Counted from the first letter of the stretch, positions 1 to 5,172 are shown. The stretch is 5,172 bases of DNA from Pseudomonadota bacterium (GCA_023390695.1 JAEWCJ010000244.1:1-5172), one strand, 5' to 3'. Translations and numbers: made by a program. The notes: a model not told the origin generated them from the letters alone.

Positions 1-20
1 GGTCAAGCCCGCGCATGACG
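1..20. repeat. Partial palindromic intergenic repeat (one arm, cut by window edge)
   Basis: The first bases read GGTCAAGCCCGCGCATGACG. On the other strand this is a CGTCATGCGCGGGCTTGACC-type sequence, which resembles the GTCATG...GGGCTTGACC arm of palindromic repeats scattered between genes in many Rhizobiales genomes. The matching arm (expected to resemble GATGCGCGGG) would lie just left of the window, so the palindrome cannot be seen whole. It sits downstream of the minus-strand dehydrogenase gene and could act as its transcription terminator or mRNA-stabilising hairpin. The family assignment is from memory of the pattern. Confidence 0.45.
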
Positions 21-42
21 ACGTCAAAATGCGATGCCCTCA

Positions 43-1452
43 CTAGAGCACCTTGCCCGGGTTCAGAATGCCGTTGGGATCGAGCGTCTGCTTGATGCTG
101 CGCATCAGTTCGATCGCGATCTTGTCCTTCACCCCGGGCAAGCGCTCGCGCTTGGCGATGCCGATGCCGTGCTCGGCGGAGATCGAACCGCCATATTTCA
201 TCACGATGCCGAAGACGAGATCCTGCACCTCGTCCTCGCGCTTCAGGAACGCCGCCTTGTCGGCGCCCACCGGCTGGGTGATGTTGTAATGGATGTTGCC
301 ATCGCCGACATGGCCGAAGGGCAGCGGCCGCGCACCGGGCACCAAGGCGACGACGGCGGCATTCGCCTCGGCGATAAAGGCGGGAATAGAGGCGACCGGC
401 ACCGAGATGTCGTGCTTGATCGAACCGCCCTCGTTGCGCTGCACCTCGCCGATCAACTCGCGGATGCGCCAGAAGGACTTCGCCTGTTCCAGCGTCTCCG
501 CGATCGTTCCGTCGAGAACAAGGCCATGCTCCACCCCGTATTCCAGGAGTTCTTCGAGCATGTCGCGCAGACCGGTGTCGGCCTGGGAGGAAATCTCAAG
601 GAGGACGTACCAGGGATGCGGCGCATCGAGCGGGTCGCGCGTCCCCGCTGCATGCTTCAGCACCATCTCGATGCCGTCGCGCGACATGATTTCGAAGCTC
701 GTCACGTCGCCGGCGGCGCGGCTGCTTGCGACATTGAGCAGATCGACCGCCGCCTGCGGCGAGGGCACGGCAAGGTAGGCGACCTCGACCGAACGCGGCC
801 GCGGCACAAGGCGCAACACGGCGGCGGTGATGATGCCGAGCGTGCCTTCCGCGCCGATGAACAGGTTCTTGAGATCGTAGCCGGTGTTGTCTTTCTTCAG
901 CTTGTTGAGATTGTTGAGCACCCGGCCATCGGCAAGCACGACTTCCAGGCCGAGGACATGCGAGCGTGCGATGCCGTGCGCCAGCGCCGCCGTGCCGCCG
1001 GCATTGGTGGAGAGATTGCCGCCGACGGTGCAGGTTCCTTCGGACGGCAGCAATTGCGGATAGAGACGGTCCGCCGCCGCTGCGGCCTCGCGCGTACGCT
1101 GGAGCGTGACGCCAGCCTCGACCGTAATGGTGCTGGAGACGGGATCGACTTCGCGAACCCTGTCAAGCCGGTTCAGCGACAGCACGATCTCGCCGTGATG
1201 CGGTATCTGTCCGCCGACAAGACCGGTATTGCCGCCCTGCGGCACGATGGCGATGCGGTTCTCGTTGGCGAGTTTCAGGATTGCCGCGACCTCATCGACC
1301 GAGCCCGGCCGCAATACCAGCGGCGTGTGGCCGCGCCAGCGGTCGCGCATCTCCACGAGATAGGGCGTCTGCGCTTCGGGATCGGTGATGGCGTAGCGCT
1401 CGCCGACGATTGCTTTGAATTGGCCGAGCAAATCGGGTGCGAGTGCGGTCAT
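43..1452 (-). CDS. FAD-binding 2-hydroxyacid dehydrogenase (D-2-hydroxyglutarate / D-lactate dehydrogenase type)
   Basis: A 469-residue flavoprotein of the PCMH/VAO fold with an FAD-oxidase C-terminal domain. It should oxidise a D-2-hydroxyacid to the 2-oxoacid and pass electrons to a carrier such as a quinone or electron-transfer flavoprotein. The FAD domain (about residues 40-220) shows the pyrophosphate loop PQGGNTGLVGG (71-81), GGNLSTNAGG (144-153) and GAEGTLGI (200-207). The C-terminal domain has WRIRE (328-332), KHDISVP (346-352), GHVGDGNIHYN (380-390), GGSISAEHGIG (421-431) and the ending LDPNGILNPGKVL. H381, H388 and E427 match the metal-ligand pattern of human D2HGDH and yeast Dld2/3. 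No signal peptide or membrane segment is evident, so it is probably cytosolic. The start has only a weak GGA ribosome site. It lies 39 bp after tsaC, probably in the same operon. The substrate (2-hydroxyglutarate, lactate or another) cannot be read from sequence. Confidence 0.9.
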   Translation of the reverse strand: MTALAPDLLGQFKAIVGERYAITDPEAQTPYLVEMRDRWRGHTPLVLRPGSVDEVAAILKLANENRIAIVPQGGNTGLVGGQIPHHGEIVLSLNRLDRVREVDPVSSTITVEAGVTLQRTREAAAAADRLYPQLLPSEGTCTVGGNLSTNAGGTAALAHGIARSHVLGLEVVLADGRVLNNLNKLKKDNTGYDLKNLFIGAEGTLGIITAAVLRLVPRPRSVEVAYLAVPSPQAAVDLLNVASSRAAGDVTSFEIMSRDGIEMVLKHAAGTRDPLDAPHPWYVLLEISSQADTGLRDMLEELLEYGVEHGLVLDGTIAETLEQAKSFWRIRELIGEVQRNEGGSIKHDISVPVASIPAFIAEANAAVVALVPGARPLPFGHVGDGNIHYNITQPVGADKAAFLKREDEVQDLVFGIVMKYGGSISAEHGIGIAKRERLPGVKDKIAIELMRSIKQTLDPNGILNPGKVL

Positions 1453-1491
1453 CAGCGAGTCCAGTATGAAGGGTTGTCTTGCAGGTAACCT

Positions 1492-2487
1492 TTAGCGCGG
1501 CGCGGCGGCGCGGAGTAGGCGATCATTGATGGCTTCGCCCAGTCCCTCATGCGGCACCGGCATGACCGCAATCATGCGGGTGCCGGAGGCATCCAGCGTG
1601 CGCAGGTGGGAAAAGAGATGGGCGGCGGCTTCCACGAGGTCGCCGTGCGGGGAAAGATTGAGAATTGTGTGCGCCTTGCCGGCGCCCGCCGGAAGCTCCG
1701 GCCCGAAAGCGAGCAGGGCTTCGCCTTCATGAACGGCGGCGGCGTCGAGCCGCAGCGCGGCCTTGGGGGCGTAGTGCGAGGCCAGCATACCGGGCGCCAC
1801 CGGCACATCGGAATCGCTGTCGGGACGGACCGTTTCGCCCGTGACCGCCAGCGGCTGTCCCAGCAACTCCTCGACCGCGCTCCGCGGAATTCCGCCCGGC
1901 CGCAGCAGCGACGGGGTCTCGAGACAGGCAACGATCGTGGATTCGACCCCGACATGGGTCGGCCCGCCGTCCACGAGCAGATCGATGCGGCCATCCAGGT
2001 CGGCCTGCACATGGGCGGCGGTGGTGGGGGAGACATGGCCTGACCGGTTGGCGGAGGGGGCGACCACCGCCCCGCCAAAGGCGGCGAGAATGTCATGCGC
2101 GACGGGATGGGCCGGCACCCGCAGCGCGATCGAGTCGAGCCCGGCGGTGGCGAGATCGGATACCGGGCAGCCCTCCCGTTTGGGCAGGACCAGGGTCAGA
2201 GGCCCGGGCCAGAAGGCCTGCGCCAGGGCTTCCGCCGCCGGGTTGAAGATTGCGAGCCGCCGGGCGGCAGCGAGGTCGGTCACATGTGCGATCAGGGGAT
2301 TGAACGAGGGCCGGCCCTTTGCGGCATAGAGGCGGGCCACGGCTTCGCCGTTTCCGGCATCGGCGCCCAGGCCGTAGACGGTTTCGGTGGGGAAGGCGAC
2401 CAGTCCGCCCGCCCGCAGGACCTCGTTGGCCGTGGCGGTGGCATCGGGACCGGCCTTGAGAATGCGGGTTTTGATCACAACGGTCAT
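1492..2487 (-). CDS. tsaC: L-threonylcarbamoyladenylate synthase, long Sua5 type
   Basis: A 331-residue enzyme that makes threonylcarbamoyl-AMP from threonine, bicarbonate and ATP. The TsaD complex then transfers this group to A37 of tRNAs reading ANN codons, giving t6A. The N-terminal YrdC domain (about 10-205) has FPTETVYGLGADA (32-44), KGRPSFNPLIAH (57-68), WPGPLTLVL (93-101), VAPSANRSGHVSPT (142-155), STIV (183-186) and LRPGGIP (195-201). A Sua5 linker, APGMLASHYAPKA (231-243), leads into a C-terminal Sua5 domain ending with GLGEAINDRLLRAAA (315-329). This makes it the two-domain form, not the short E. coli TsaC form. The ATG at 2487 has no clear Shine-Dalgarno, but the motifs begin soon after it and no better start is visible. 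It is divergent from tRNA-Pro and precedes the FAD dehydrogenase gene on the same strand. The family call is firm; some annotators would use the name sua5. Confidence 0.96.
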   Translation of the reverse strand: MTVVIKTRILKAGPDATATANEVLRAGGLVAFPTETVYGLGADAGNGEAVARLYAAKGRPSFNPLIAHVTDLAAARRLAIFNPAAEALAQAFWPGPLTLVLPKREGCPVSDLATAGLDSIALRVPAHPVAHDILAAFGGAVVAPSANRSGHVSPTTAAHVQADLDGRIDLLVDGGPTHVGVESTIVACLETPSLLRPGGIPRSAVEELLGQPLAVTGETVRPDSDSDVPVAPGMLASHYAPKAALRLDAAAVHEGEALLAFGPELPAGAGKAHTILNLSPHGDLVEAAAHLFSHLRTLDASGTRMIAVMPVPHEGLGEAINDRLLRAAAPR

Positions 2488-2495
2488 TTTCTGAT

Positions 2496-2524
2496 GTATT
2501 TGCCGCTGAAATCTGCGGCGTCAA
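2496..2524 (-). promoter_or_regulatory. Candidate minus-strand promoter for tsaC
   Basis: On the minus strand a TTGACG -35 (2519-2524) is followed after 17 bases by AAATAC (2496-2501), or with an 18-base spacer by AATACA. The -35 is good and the -10 is poor. The spacer holds an imperfect inverted repeat, GCCGC (2502-2506) and GCGGC (2515-2519). If the promoter is real, transcription would start only a few bases before, or at, the tsaC ATG at 2487, which fits the lack of a ribosome-binding site there. Confidence 0.35.
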
Positions 2525-2526
2525 AC

Positions 2527-2555
2527 TTGCAGCCCGCCGGGGCCGTGGCTATAAG
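2527..2555 (+). promoter_or_regulatory. Sigma-70-type promoter of tRNA-Pro
   Basis: TTGCAG (2527-2532), a 17-base spacer and TATAAG (2550-2555) match the housekeeping promoter pattern. The tRNA begins at 2571, leaving a leader of about 8-9 bases from a start near 2562. The stretch after the -10 (ACGGCC) is GC-rich, as in stable-RNA promoters under growth-rate or stringent control; that control is inferred from other bacteria. Confidence 0.6.
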
Positions 2556-2570
2556 ACGGCCTCTTCATAT

Positions 2571-2647
2571 CGGAGTGTAGCGCAGCCTGGTAGCGCACCA
2601 CGTTCGGGACGTGGGGGTCGCAGGTTCAAATCCTGCCACTCCGACCA
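2571..2647 (+). tRNA. tRNA-Pro (anticodon CGG)
   Basis: The 77 bases fold into a complete cloverleaf. The acceptor stem is CGGAGTG (2571-2577) with CACTCCG (2637-2643). The D arm is GCGC-AGCCTGGTA-GCGC. The anticodon stem is CCACG (2598-2602) with CGTGG (2610-2614), and the loop TTCGGGA places anticodon CGG at 2605-2607. The T arm is GCAGG-TTCAAAT-CCTGC. Discriminator A2644 is followed by an encoded CCA (2645-2647). The C1:G72 pair with A73 is the identity pattern of bacterial tRNA-Pro. It reads CCG, a codon used heavily in GC-rich genomes. It is transcribed away from tsaC, and no second tRNA follows. Confidence 0.97.
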
Positions 2648-2735
2648 TTGAAGTTGAGGCCGCGTATCCCGAAACGCCTGTCTGCGGCCCGGATTTCCGA
2701 TCATCTCTCCGGCATTTTCGGCTGTGGGCCGGTTT

Positions 2736-2771
2736 GGCGCCGCAAGCGTGGGTTGGCATCAACCCGGCGCC
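2736..2771 (+). other. Compound stem-loop in the region upstream of cheW
   Basis: Two copies of GGCGCC (2736-2741 and 2766-2771) can pair as an outer 6-bp stem. Within it GGGTT (2750-2754) pairs with AACCC (2761-2765) around the loop GGCATC, leaving an 8-base bulge on the 5' side. The sequence after it is CCCCCGCACG, with no T-run, so it is not a standard intrinsic terminator. Whether it is transcribed with cheW is unknown. Confidence 0.35.
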
Positions 2772-2815
2772 CCCCGCACGACGCTGGCGGCGGTATCTAG
2801 GGCCGCAACGATTCC

Positions 2816-2823
2816 CTAACCAT
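2816..2823 (+). promoter_or_regulatory. CtrA-like half-site ahead of cheW
   Basis: CTAACCAT differs by one base from TTAACCAT, the half-site form of the box bound by the cell-cycle and motility regulator CtrA in alphaproteobacteria. It lies in the only AT-rich patch of this spacer, about 130 bases before the cheW start. The octamer TTCCCTAA, which overlaps its left end, occurs at 2812-2819 and again at 2826-2833. CtrA controls flagellar and chemotaxis genes in many members of the class, so the placement makes sense. A single short match is weak evidence. Confidence 0.3.
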
Positions 2824-2939
2824 TTTTCCCTAAAAAATAGACCAGTTTGGCGCGTTGGAGTCGGGAAATCCTGCATCCTTACAGTCGTTTAGAGCCACGC
2901 AGTGAAGGCTGTGGTTCGGCAGGGCGGTCCCGGCGGTGA

Positions 2940-2945
2940 AGAGGT
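2940..2945 (+). promoter_or_regulatory. Ribosome-binding site of cheW
   Basis: The purine-rich AGAGGT ends 6 bases before the ATG at 2952. This good Shine-Dalgarno match supports the chosen start even though the protein then begins with a 30-residue low-complexity tail. Confidence 0.7.
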
Positions 2946-2951
2946 AAGCGA

Positions 2952-3491
2952 ATGACTGCGCAAGCCGTTGCGCCCGCTGCGGGAAGCAGCGGTACGACTC
3001 CGGTGGACTGGGCTTCGGCGGATGACGCGACGGGCTCGGCCGGTCTGACACAATTCATCAGTTTTGCCATCGGCGCGGACCAATACGGCGTGGACATCAT
3101 GTCCGTCCGCGAAATCAAGGGGTGGTCGGAGATCACCCATCTTCCCAAACAGCCGGATTATGTGCGGGGCGTCCTCAATCTGCGCGGCGTGATGGTTCCG
3201 ATCATCGACCTGCGCTGCCGCTTCGGCCAGGGGATGACCGAAGCGACCCCCATGCACATCGTCATTATCGTTCAGGTCGCCTCGCGTCTTGTCGGACTGC
3301 TGGCCGACCGCGTCCTCGACATCGTCTCCTGCGACGTCACGAAGATTCAGCCGGTGCCCCGCATCGCACAGGCGTCGCGTATCGACTTCCTTTCGGGTCT
3401 GGTCACCATGGAAAACGCCATGATCGCGCTGATCGACCTGCCTCATCTTCTGTCGAACTCCGGCTCCGAGGGGAAGGCCGCATCGCATTGA
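2952..3491 (+). CDS. cheW: Chemotaxis coupling protein CheW
   Basis: A 179-residue cytoplasmic adaptor that links methyl-accepting chemotaxis receptors to the histidine kinase CheA in the receptor array. The CheW domain spans about residues 32-168. It opens with LTQFISFAIGADQYGVDI (32-49) and continues with VREIKGW (52-58). The most conserved stretch is YVRGVLNLRGVMVPIIDLR (70-88), whose R72, N76, R78 and G79 belong to the characteristic surface. The repeat strands VGLLADRVLDIV (114-125) and IDFLSGLVTMENAMIALIDL (144-163) follow. The first 30 residues are rich in Ala, Ser and Gly and look disordered; together with a short polar tail they make the protein slightly longer than E. coli CheW (167 residues). 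There is no receiver or kinase domain, so it is not CheV or CheA. It is the first visible gene of a che operon. Confidence 0.97.
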   Translation: MTAQAVAPAAGSSGTTPVDWASADDATGSAGLTQFISFAIGADQYGVDIMSVREIKGWSEITHLPKQPDYVRGVLNLRGVMVPIIDLRCRFGQGMTEATPMHIVIIVQVASRLVGLLADRVLDIVSCDVTKIQPVPRIAQASRIDFLSGLVTMENAMIALIDLPHLLSNSGSEGKAASH

Positions 3492-3686
3492 TGCGACCCG
3501 CTTGCGGGCTTTGGAGTGGATGTTGCGTAGCGTAACCCGCGTTTTAGGGGCTGTCATGCGTGTGTCGGTTCGTGACGATCAGGAAGCCTGCATGTTCCCG
3601 GGTCTGAAAACGTTCTCTGTCGAATGTCTGGCCGCTGGCAGCGGGCCGGCGCGCGCCGCCGCGCGAAGCCGAAAGGCGTTGCCGGA
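3492..3686 (+). other. Gap between cheW and cheR with hairpins and a doubtful small ORF
   Basis: This 195-base gap is long for an operon whose next junction overlaps. It starts with small hairpins: CGCATC/GATGCG (3479-3495) across the cheW stop codon, CCCG/CGGG (3497-3508) followed by CTTT, and GTTGCG/CGTAAC (3522-3536, one G-T pair). A TGG-N8-TTGC pattern at 3512-3526 has the spacing of a sigma-54 promoter but lacks its CAC core. An ATG at 3556, with AGGGG five bases upstream, opens a 45-residue frame ending at 3693 inside cheR. I do not recognise that peptide and would not call it a gene. Confidence 0.5.
3672..3676 (+). promoter_or_regulatory. Ribosome-binding site that decides the cheR start
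   Basis: AAAGG ends 10 bases before the ATG at 3687. The earlier in-frame ATG at 3624 has no purine-rich sequence in front of it and would add 21 residues rich in Arg, Gly and Ala that are not part of the CheR domain. The later start is therefore preferred, although the spacing here is slightly long. Confidence 0.45.
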
Positions 3687-4577
3687 ATGCTGAAATCGAC
3701 TGCCACAGCGGCGCAGATAAATCTTGCACTCGAAGAACCGCGCCGCGAATACGACTTTTCCGACGCCGATTTCCGTGTGCTCGCCCGCATCGCCAAGGAG
3801 CGGACCGGGATCACGCTGTCCGACAGCAAGCGCAATCTTCTGTACGGGCGGCTGTCGCGCCGTCTGCGCGCGCTGAAAATGGCGGCCTTCAGCGAATACC
3901 GCGACTATCTCGAAGGTCCGCAAGGCGAAGCCGAGCTCGAGCGCTTCATCAACAGCATCTCGACGAACCACACCAAGCTGTTTCGCGAACCGCATCACTT
4001 CGATCATCTGCGCGCCCATATCGCGCTGCCCTATGCGCAGGCTCTCAAGGCCGGCAAGGCCGGGCGGCTGCGCATCTGGTCGGCGGGCTGCTCGAGCGGC
4101 GAGGAGCCTTATACGATCGCGATGGTGCTGAAGCGCGAGATCCCGGATTGCGTCCGCCGCGATATCCGCATTCTGGCGACCGATATCGACACCGATGTGA
4201 TCGCCAAGGGCGCGCTCGGCGAATATCCGGCGAAGATGCTGGACGAGATTCCGGAGCAATATCGCGGGCTCGTCCAATACAAGAACAAGGACAAGACGTC
4301 CGAATTCATCGTCATGCACGAAGACCTGCGATCGATGATCGCCTATCGCCGGCTCAATCTGATGGATCATCCCTGGCCCTTCAAGGGGCCGTTCGATGCC
4401 ATCTTCTGCCGCAACGTGATGATCTATTTCGATGCGCAGACCAAGGCACGGCTGATCGAACGCTACACGCAGATGCTCCGGCTCGGCGGCTGGCTCTATA
4501 TCGGCCATTCCGAATCCCTGCTTGGCGCCCATCCCGGCCTCGAGCTCATCGGCCGCACGGTTTACCGGAGAGTTTGA
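3687..4577 (+). CDS. cheR: Chemotaxis protein methyltransferase CheR
   Basis: A 296-residue S-adenosylmethionine-dependent enzyme that methylates glutamates on chemoreceptors during adaptation, working against CheB. The N-terminal helical domain (about 23-90) includes FRVLARIAKERTGITLSDSK (29-48) and YGRLSRRLRAL (53-63). The TNHTKLFREPHHF motif (93-105) carries R100, the conserved arginine of the T-x-F-R element. The SAM-binding core follows: IWSAGCSSGEEPYTIAM (130-146), the acidic ATDID (164-168), IFCRNVMIYFD (239-249) and GHSE (273-276). Its length is near the family norm and no tetratricopeptide tail is present. The start at 3687 is chosen over 3624 because of ribosome-site evidence and domain boundaries. 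The stop TGA shares its last A with the cheD ATG. The loop around 192-208 is charged (KNKDKTSE) where E. coli CheR is glycine-rich, which may mean receptor binding without the C-terminal pentapeptide tether. Confidence 0.96.
   Translation: MLKSTATAAQINLALEEPRREYDFSDADFRVLARIAKERTGITLSDSKRNLLYGRLSRRLRALKMAAFSEYRDYLEGPQGEAELERFINSISTNHTKLFREPHHFDHLRAHIALPYAQALKAGKAGRLRIWSAGCSSGEEPYTIAMVLKREIPDCVRRDIRILATDIDTDVIAKGALGEYPAKMLDEIPEQYRGLVQYKNKDKTSEFIVMHEDLRSMIAYRRLNLMDHPWPFKGPFDAIFCRNVMIYFDAQTKARLIERYTQMLRLGGWLYIGHSESLLGAHPGLELIGRTVYRRV
4567..4572 (+). promoter_or_regulatory. Ribosome-binding site of cheD inside the end of cheR
   Basis: GGAGAG lies within the last codons of cheR, with the GGAG core ending 6 bases before the ATG at 4577. 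Together with the TGATG stop-start overlap it supports this start and translational coupling to cheR. Confidence 0.65.
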
Positions 4578-5172
4578 TGGTCCCCGTCACCCGCACGCTG
4601 CCCCAGCCCGATCCGGCGCCATCCGCAACGGACAATATCTCGACCTCGCGGCACCGTTTCTACGACACGGCCAATTCCGCCTGGCTGGTGAAGGTGTTCC
4701 CGGGCGAGTTCTATGTCACGTCGAAAACCGACGAAGTGCTCGTCACCGTTCTTGGCTCATGCGTCTCCGCCTGCATCCGCGATCCCAGGACCGGCTTCGG
4801 CGGCATGAACCATTTCATGCTGCCGCAAGGCGACGGTGGAAGCTGGGCCGGCGAATCCTCGCGCTACGGCGATTTCGCGATGGAGAAGCTGATCAACGAA
4901 TTGATCAAGAACGGATGTCCGCGCGAGCGGATGGAAGTGAAGGTTTTCGGCGGTGCCAATGTCATCGACAGTTCGACCGCCATCGGCAGCAAGAATGCCG
5001 AGTTCGTGCTGCGCTTCCTGCAGAATGAAGGGATTGCCTGCGCGGCGCAGGACCTGGGCGGGCTGCATCCGCGGCGCATCCAGTATTACCCGTCCACCGG
5101 ACGGGTCGTCCGCAAACTCCTGCAGGTCAATGAATCCGTACTGTTCGCACGCGAAGAAAAGAATTACGCGAC
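4577..5172 (+). CDS. cheD: Chemoreceptor glutamine deamidase CheD (3' end beyond window)
   Basis: The visible 198 codons stay open to the window end, with two further bases. CheD hydrolyses specific receptor glutamines to glutamates, which CheR can then methylate; in some bacteria it also binds CheC. The cysteine-hydrolase core is clear: VTVLGSCVSACIRDP (56-70) contains catalytic C62, and GGMNHFMLP (75-83) contains H79. T57 is the best candidate for the conserved threonine of the triad. YGDFAMEKLINELIKNGCPRERMEVKVFGGANV (97-129) and the IGSKNAEFV (136-144) element follow in family order, then DLGGLHPRRIQYYPSTGRV (159-177). About 35 residues precede the core, a common extension in alphaproteobacterial CheD. 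The sequence has passed the last conserved strand, so probably only a few to about 20 residues are missing. It overlaps cheR by one base. Confidence 0.96.
   Translation, partial: MVPVTRTLPQPDPAPSATDNISTSRHRFYDTANSAWLVKVFPGEFYVTSKTDEVLVTVLGSCVSACIRDPRTGFGGMNHFMLPQGDGGSWAGESSRYGDFAMEKLINELIKNGCPRERMEVKVFGGANVIDSSTAIGSKNAEFVLRFLQNEGIACAAQDLGGLHPRRIQYYPSTGRVVRKLLQVNESVLFAREEKNYA

Larger units (their letters stand above)
2648..2951 (+). other. Non-coding stretch between tRNA-Pro and cheW
   Basis: I see no convincing gene here; open frames lack recognisable protein features. Just after the tRNA, GGCCGC (2658-2663) and GCGGCC (2684-2689) can pair across a 20-base loop, and CCGGC (2709-2713) with GCCGG (2728-2732) can pair ahead of TTTGG. 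Either may help end tRNA transcription, but neither has a proper T-run. The second half holds a compound GGCGCC hairpin, an AT-rich patch with a CtrA-like half-site, and the cheW ribosome site. The cheW promoter is therefore probably within about 2800-2900, but I cannot pick a clear -35/-10 pair. Confidence 0.6.

Noticed and set aside
34..1488. A 484-codon plus-strand open frame across the dehydrogenase gene
   Set aside because: It is antisense to a gene with full family motifs; its His/Arg/Asp-rich product has no recognisable domain. Long antisense frames are expected in GC-rich DNA.
2571..2647. tRNA-Pro as an integration site for a mobile island
   Set aside because: No integrase, no second copy of the tRNA 3' end and no change to accessory genes in the window; the che genes downstream look native.
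1492..2647. tRNA-Pro as a substrate of the neighbouring TsaC/Sua5 pathway
   Set aside because: t6A37 is made on tRNAs reading ANN codons. This tRNA reads CCG and has G at position 37, so adjacency is not a substrate link.
2822..2838. ATTTTT/AAAAAT hairpin as the tRNA terminator
   Set aside because: A six-pair A-T stem with no GC content is too weak and lies about 175 bases beyond the tRNA. The AT-rich patch fits a promoter or operator better.
3624..3686. Longer cheR starting at ATG 3624
   Set aside because: There is no Shine-Dalgarno, and the added 21 residues are basic low-complexity sequence outside the CheR fold. Start 3687 has AAAGG upstream.
2889..4532. Long minus-strand open frames opposite cheW (222 codons) and cheR (317 codons)
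   Set aside because: They mirror the codon bias of the real genes and have no recognisable protein features or ribosome sites.
1..5172. CRISPR arrays, insertion sequences, toxin-antitoxin or phage genes
   Set aside because: No repeated spacer-like units, transposase motifs or small paired toxin-antitoxin genes were seen on either strand.

Overview
This is a GC-rich window whose gene content, codon use and intergenic signals suggest an alphaproteobacterium, probably in the Rhizobiales/Hyphomicrobiales or a relative. The taxonomic reading is inference. It rests on three things: the start of the window looks like one arm of a palindromic intergenic repeat common in that group; a CtrA-like half-site (CTAACCAT) lies ahead of the chemotaxis genes; and cheW, cheR and cheD occur together.

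Layout. The left half (43-2487) is on the minus strand and reads right to left. A two-domain Sua5-type threonylcarbamoyl-AMP synthase (2487-1492) is followed after 39 bp by an FAD-linked 2-hydroxyacid dehydrogenase of the D-2-hydroxyglutarate/D-lactate type (1452-43). The two are probably co-transcribed. A short divergent region (2488-2570) carries a good plus-strand promoter for a tRNA-Pro gene with anticodon CGG (2571-2647). A 304-bp non-coding stretch (2648-2951) then leads into a plus-strand chemotaxis operon: cheW (2952-3491), a 195-bp gap, cheR (3687-4577) and cheD (4577 to beyond the window end).

How the genes work together. CheW couples chemoreceptors to the kinase CheA. CheR methylates receptor glutamates. 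CheD deamidates receptor glutamines, creating new glutamates for CheR. cheR and cheD overlap by one base (TGATG), so they are probably translationally coupled. No cheA, cheB, cheY or receptor gene is visible; if they belong to this cluster they lie to the right, since everything left of cheW is housekeeping. TsaC/Sua5 makes the precursor for t6A37 on tRNAs that read ANN codons, so the neighbouring tRNA-Pro is not its substrate.

Overall this is an ordinary core-genome region, and I see no convincing new system. The points most worth checking are regulatory: the CtrA-like site, the possibly leaderless tsaC transcript, the structured leader ahead of cheW, and the cheW-cheR gap with a weak small-ORF candidate.
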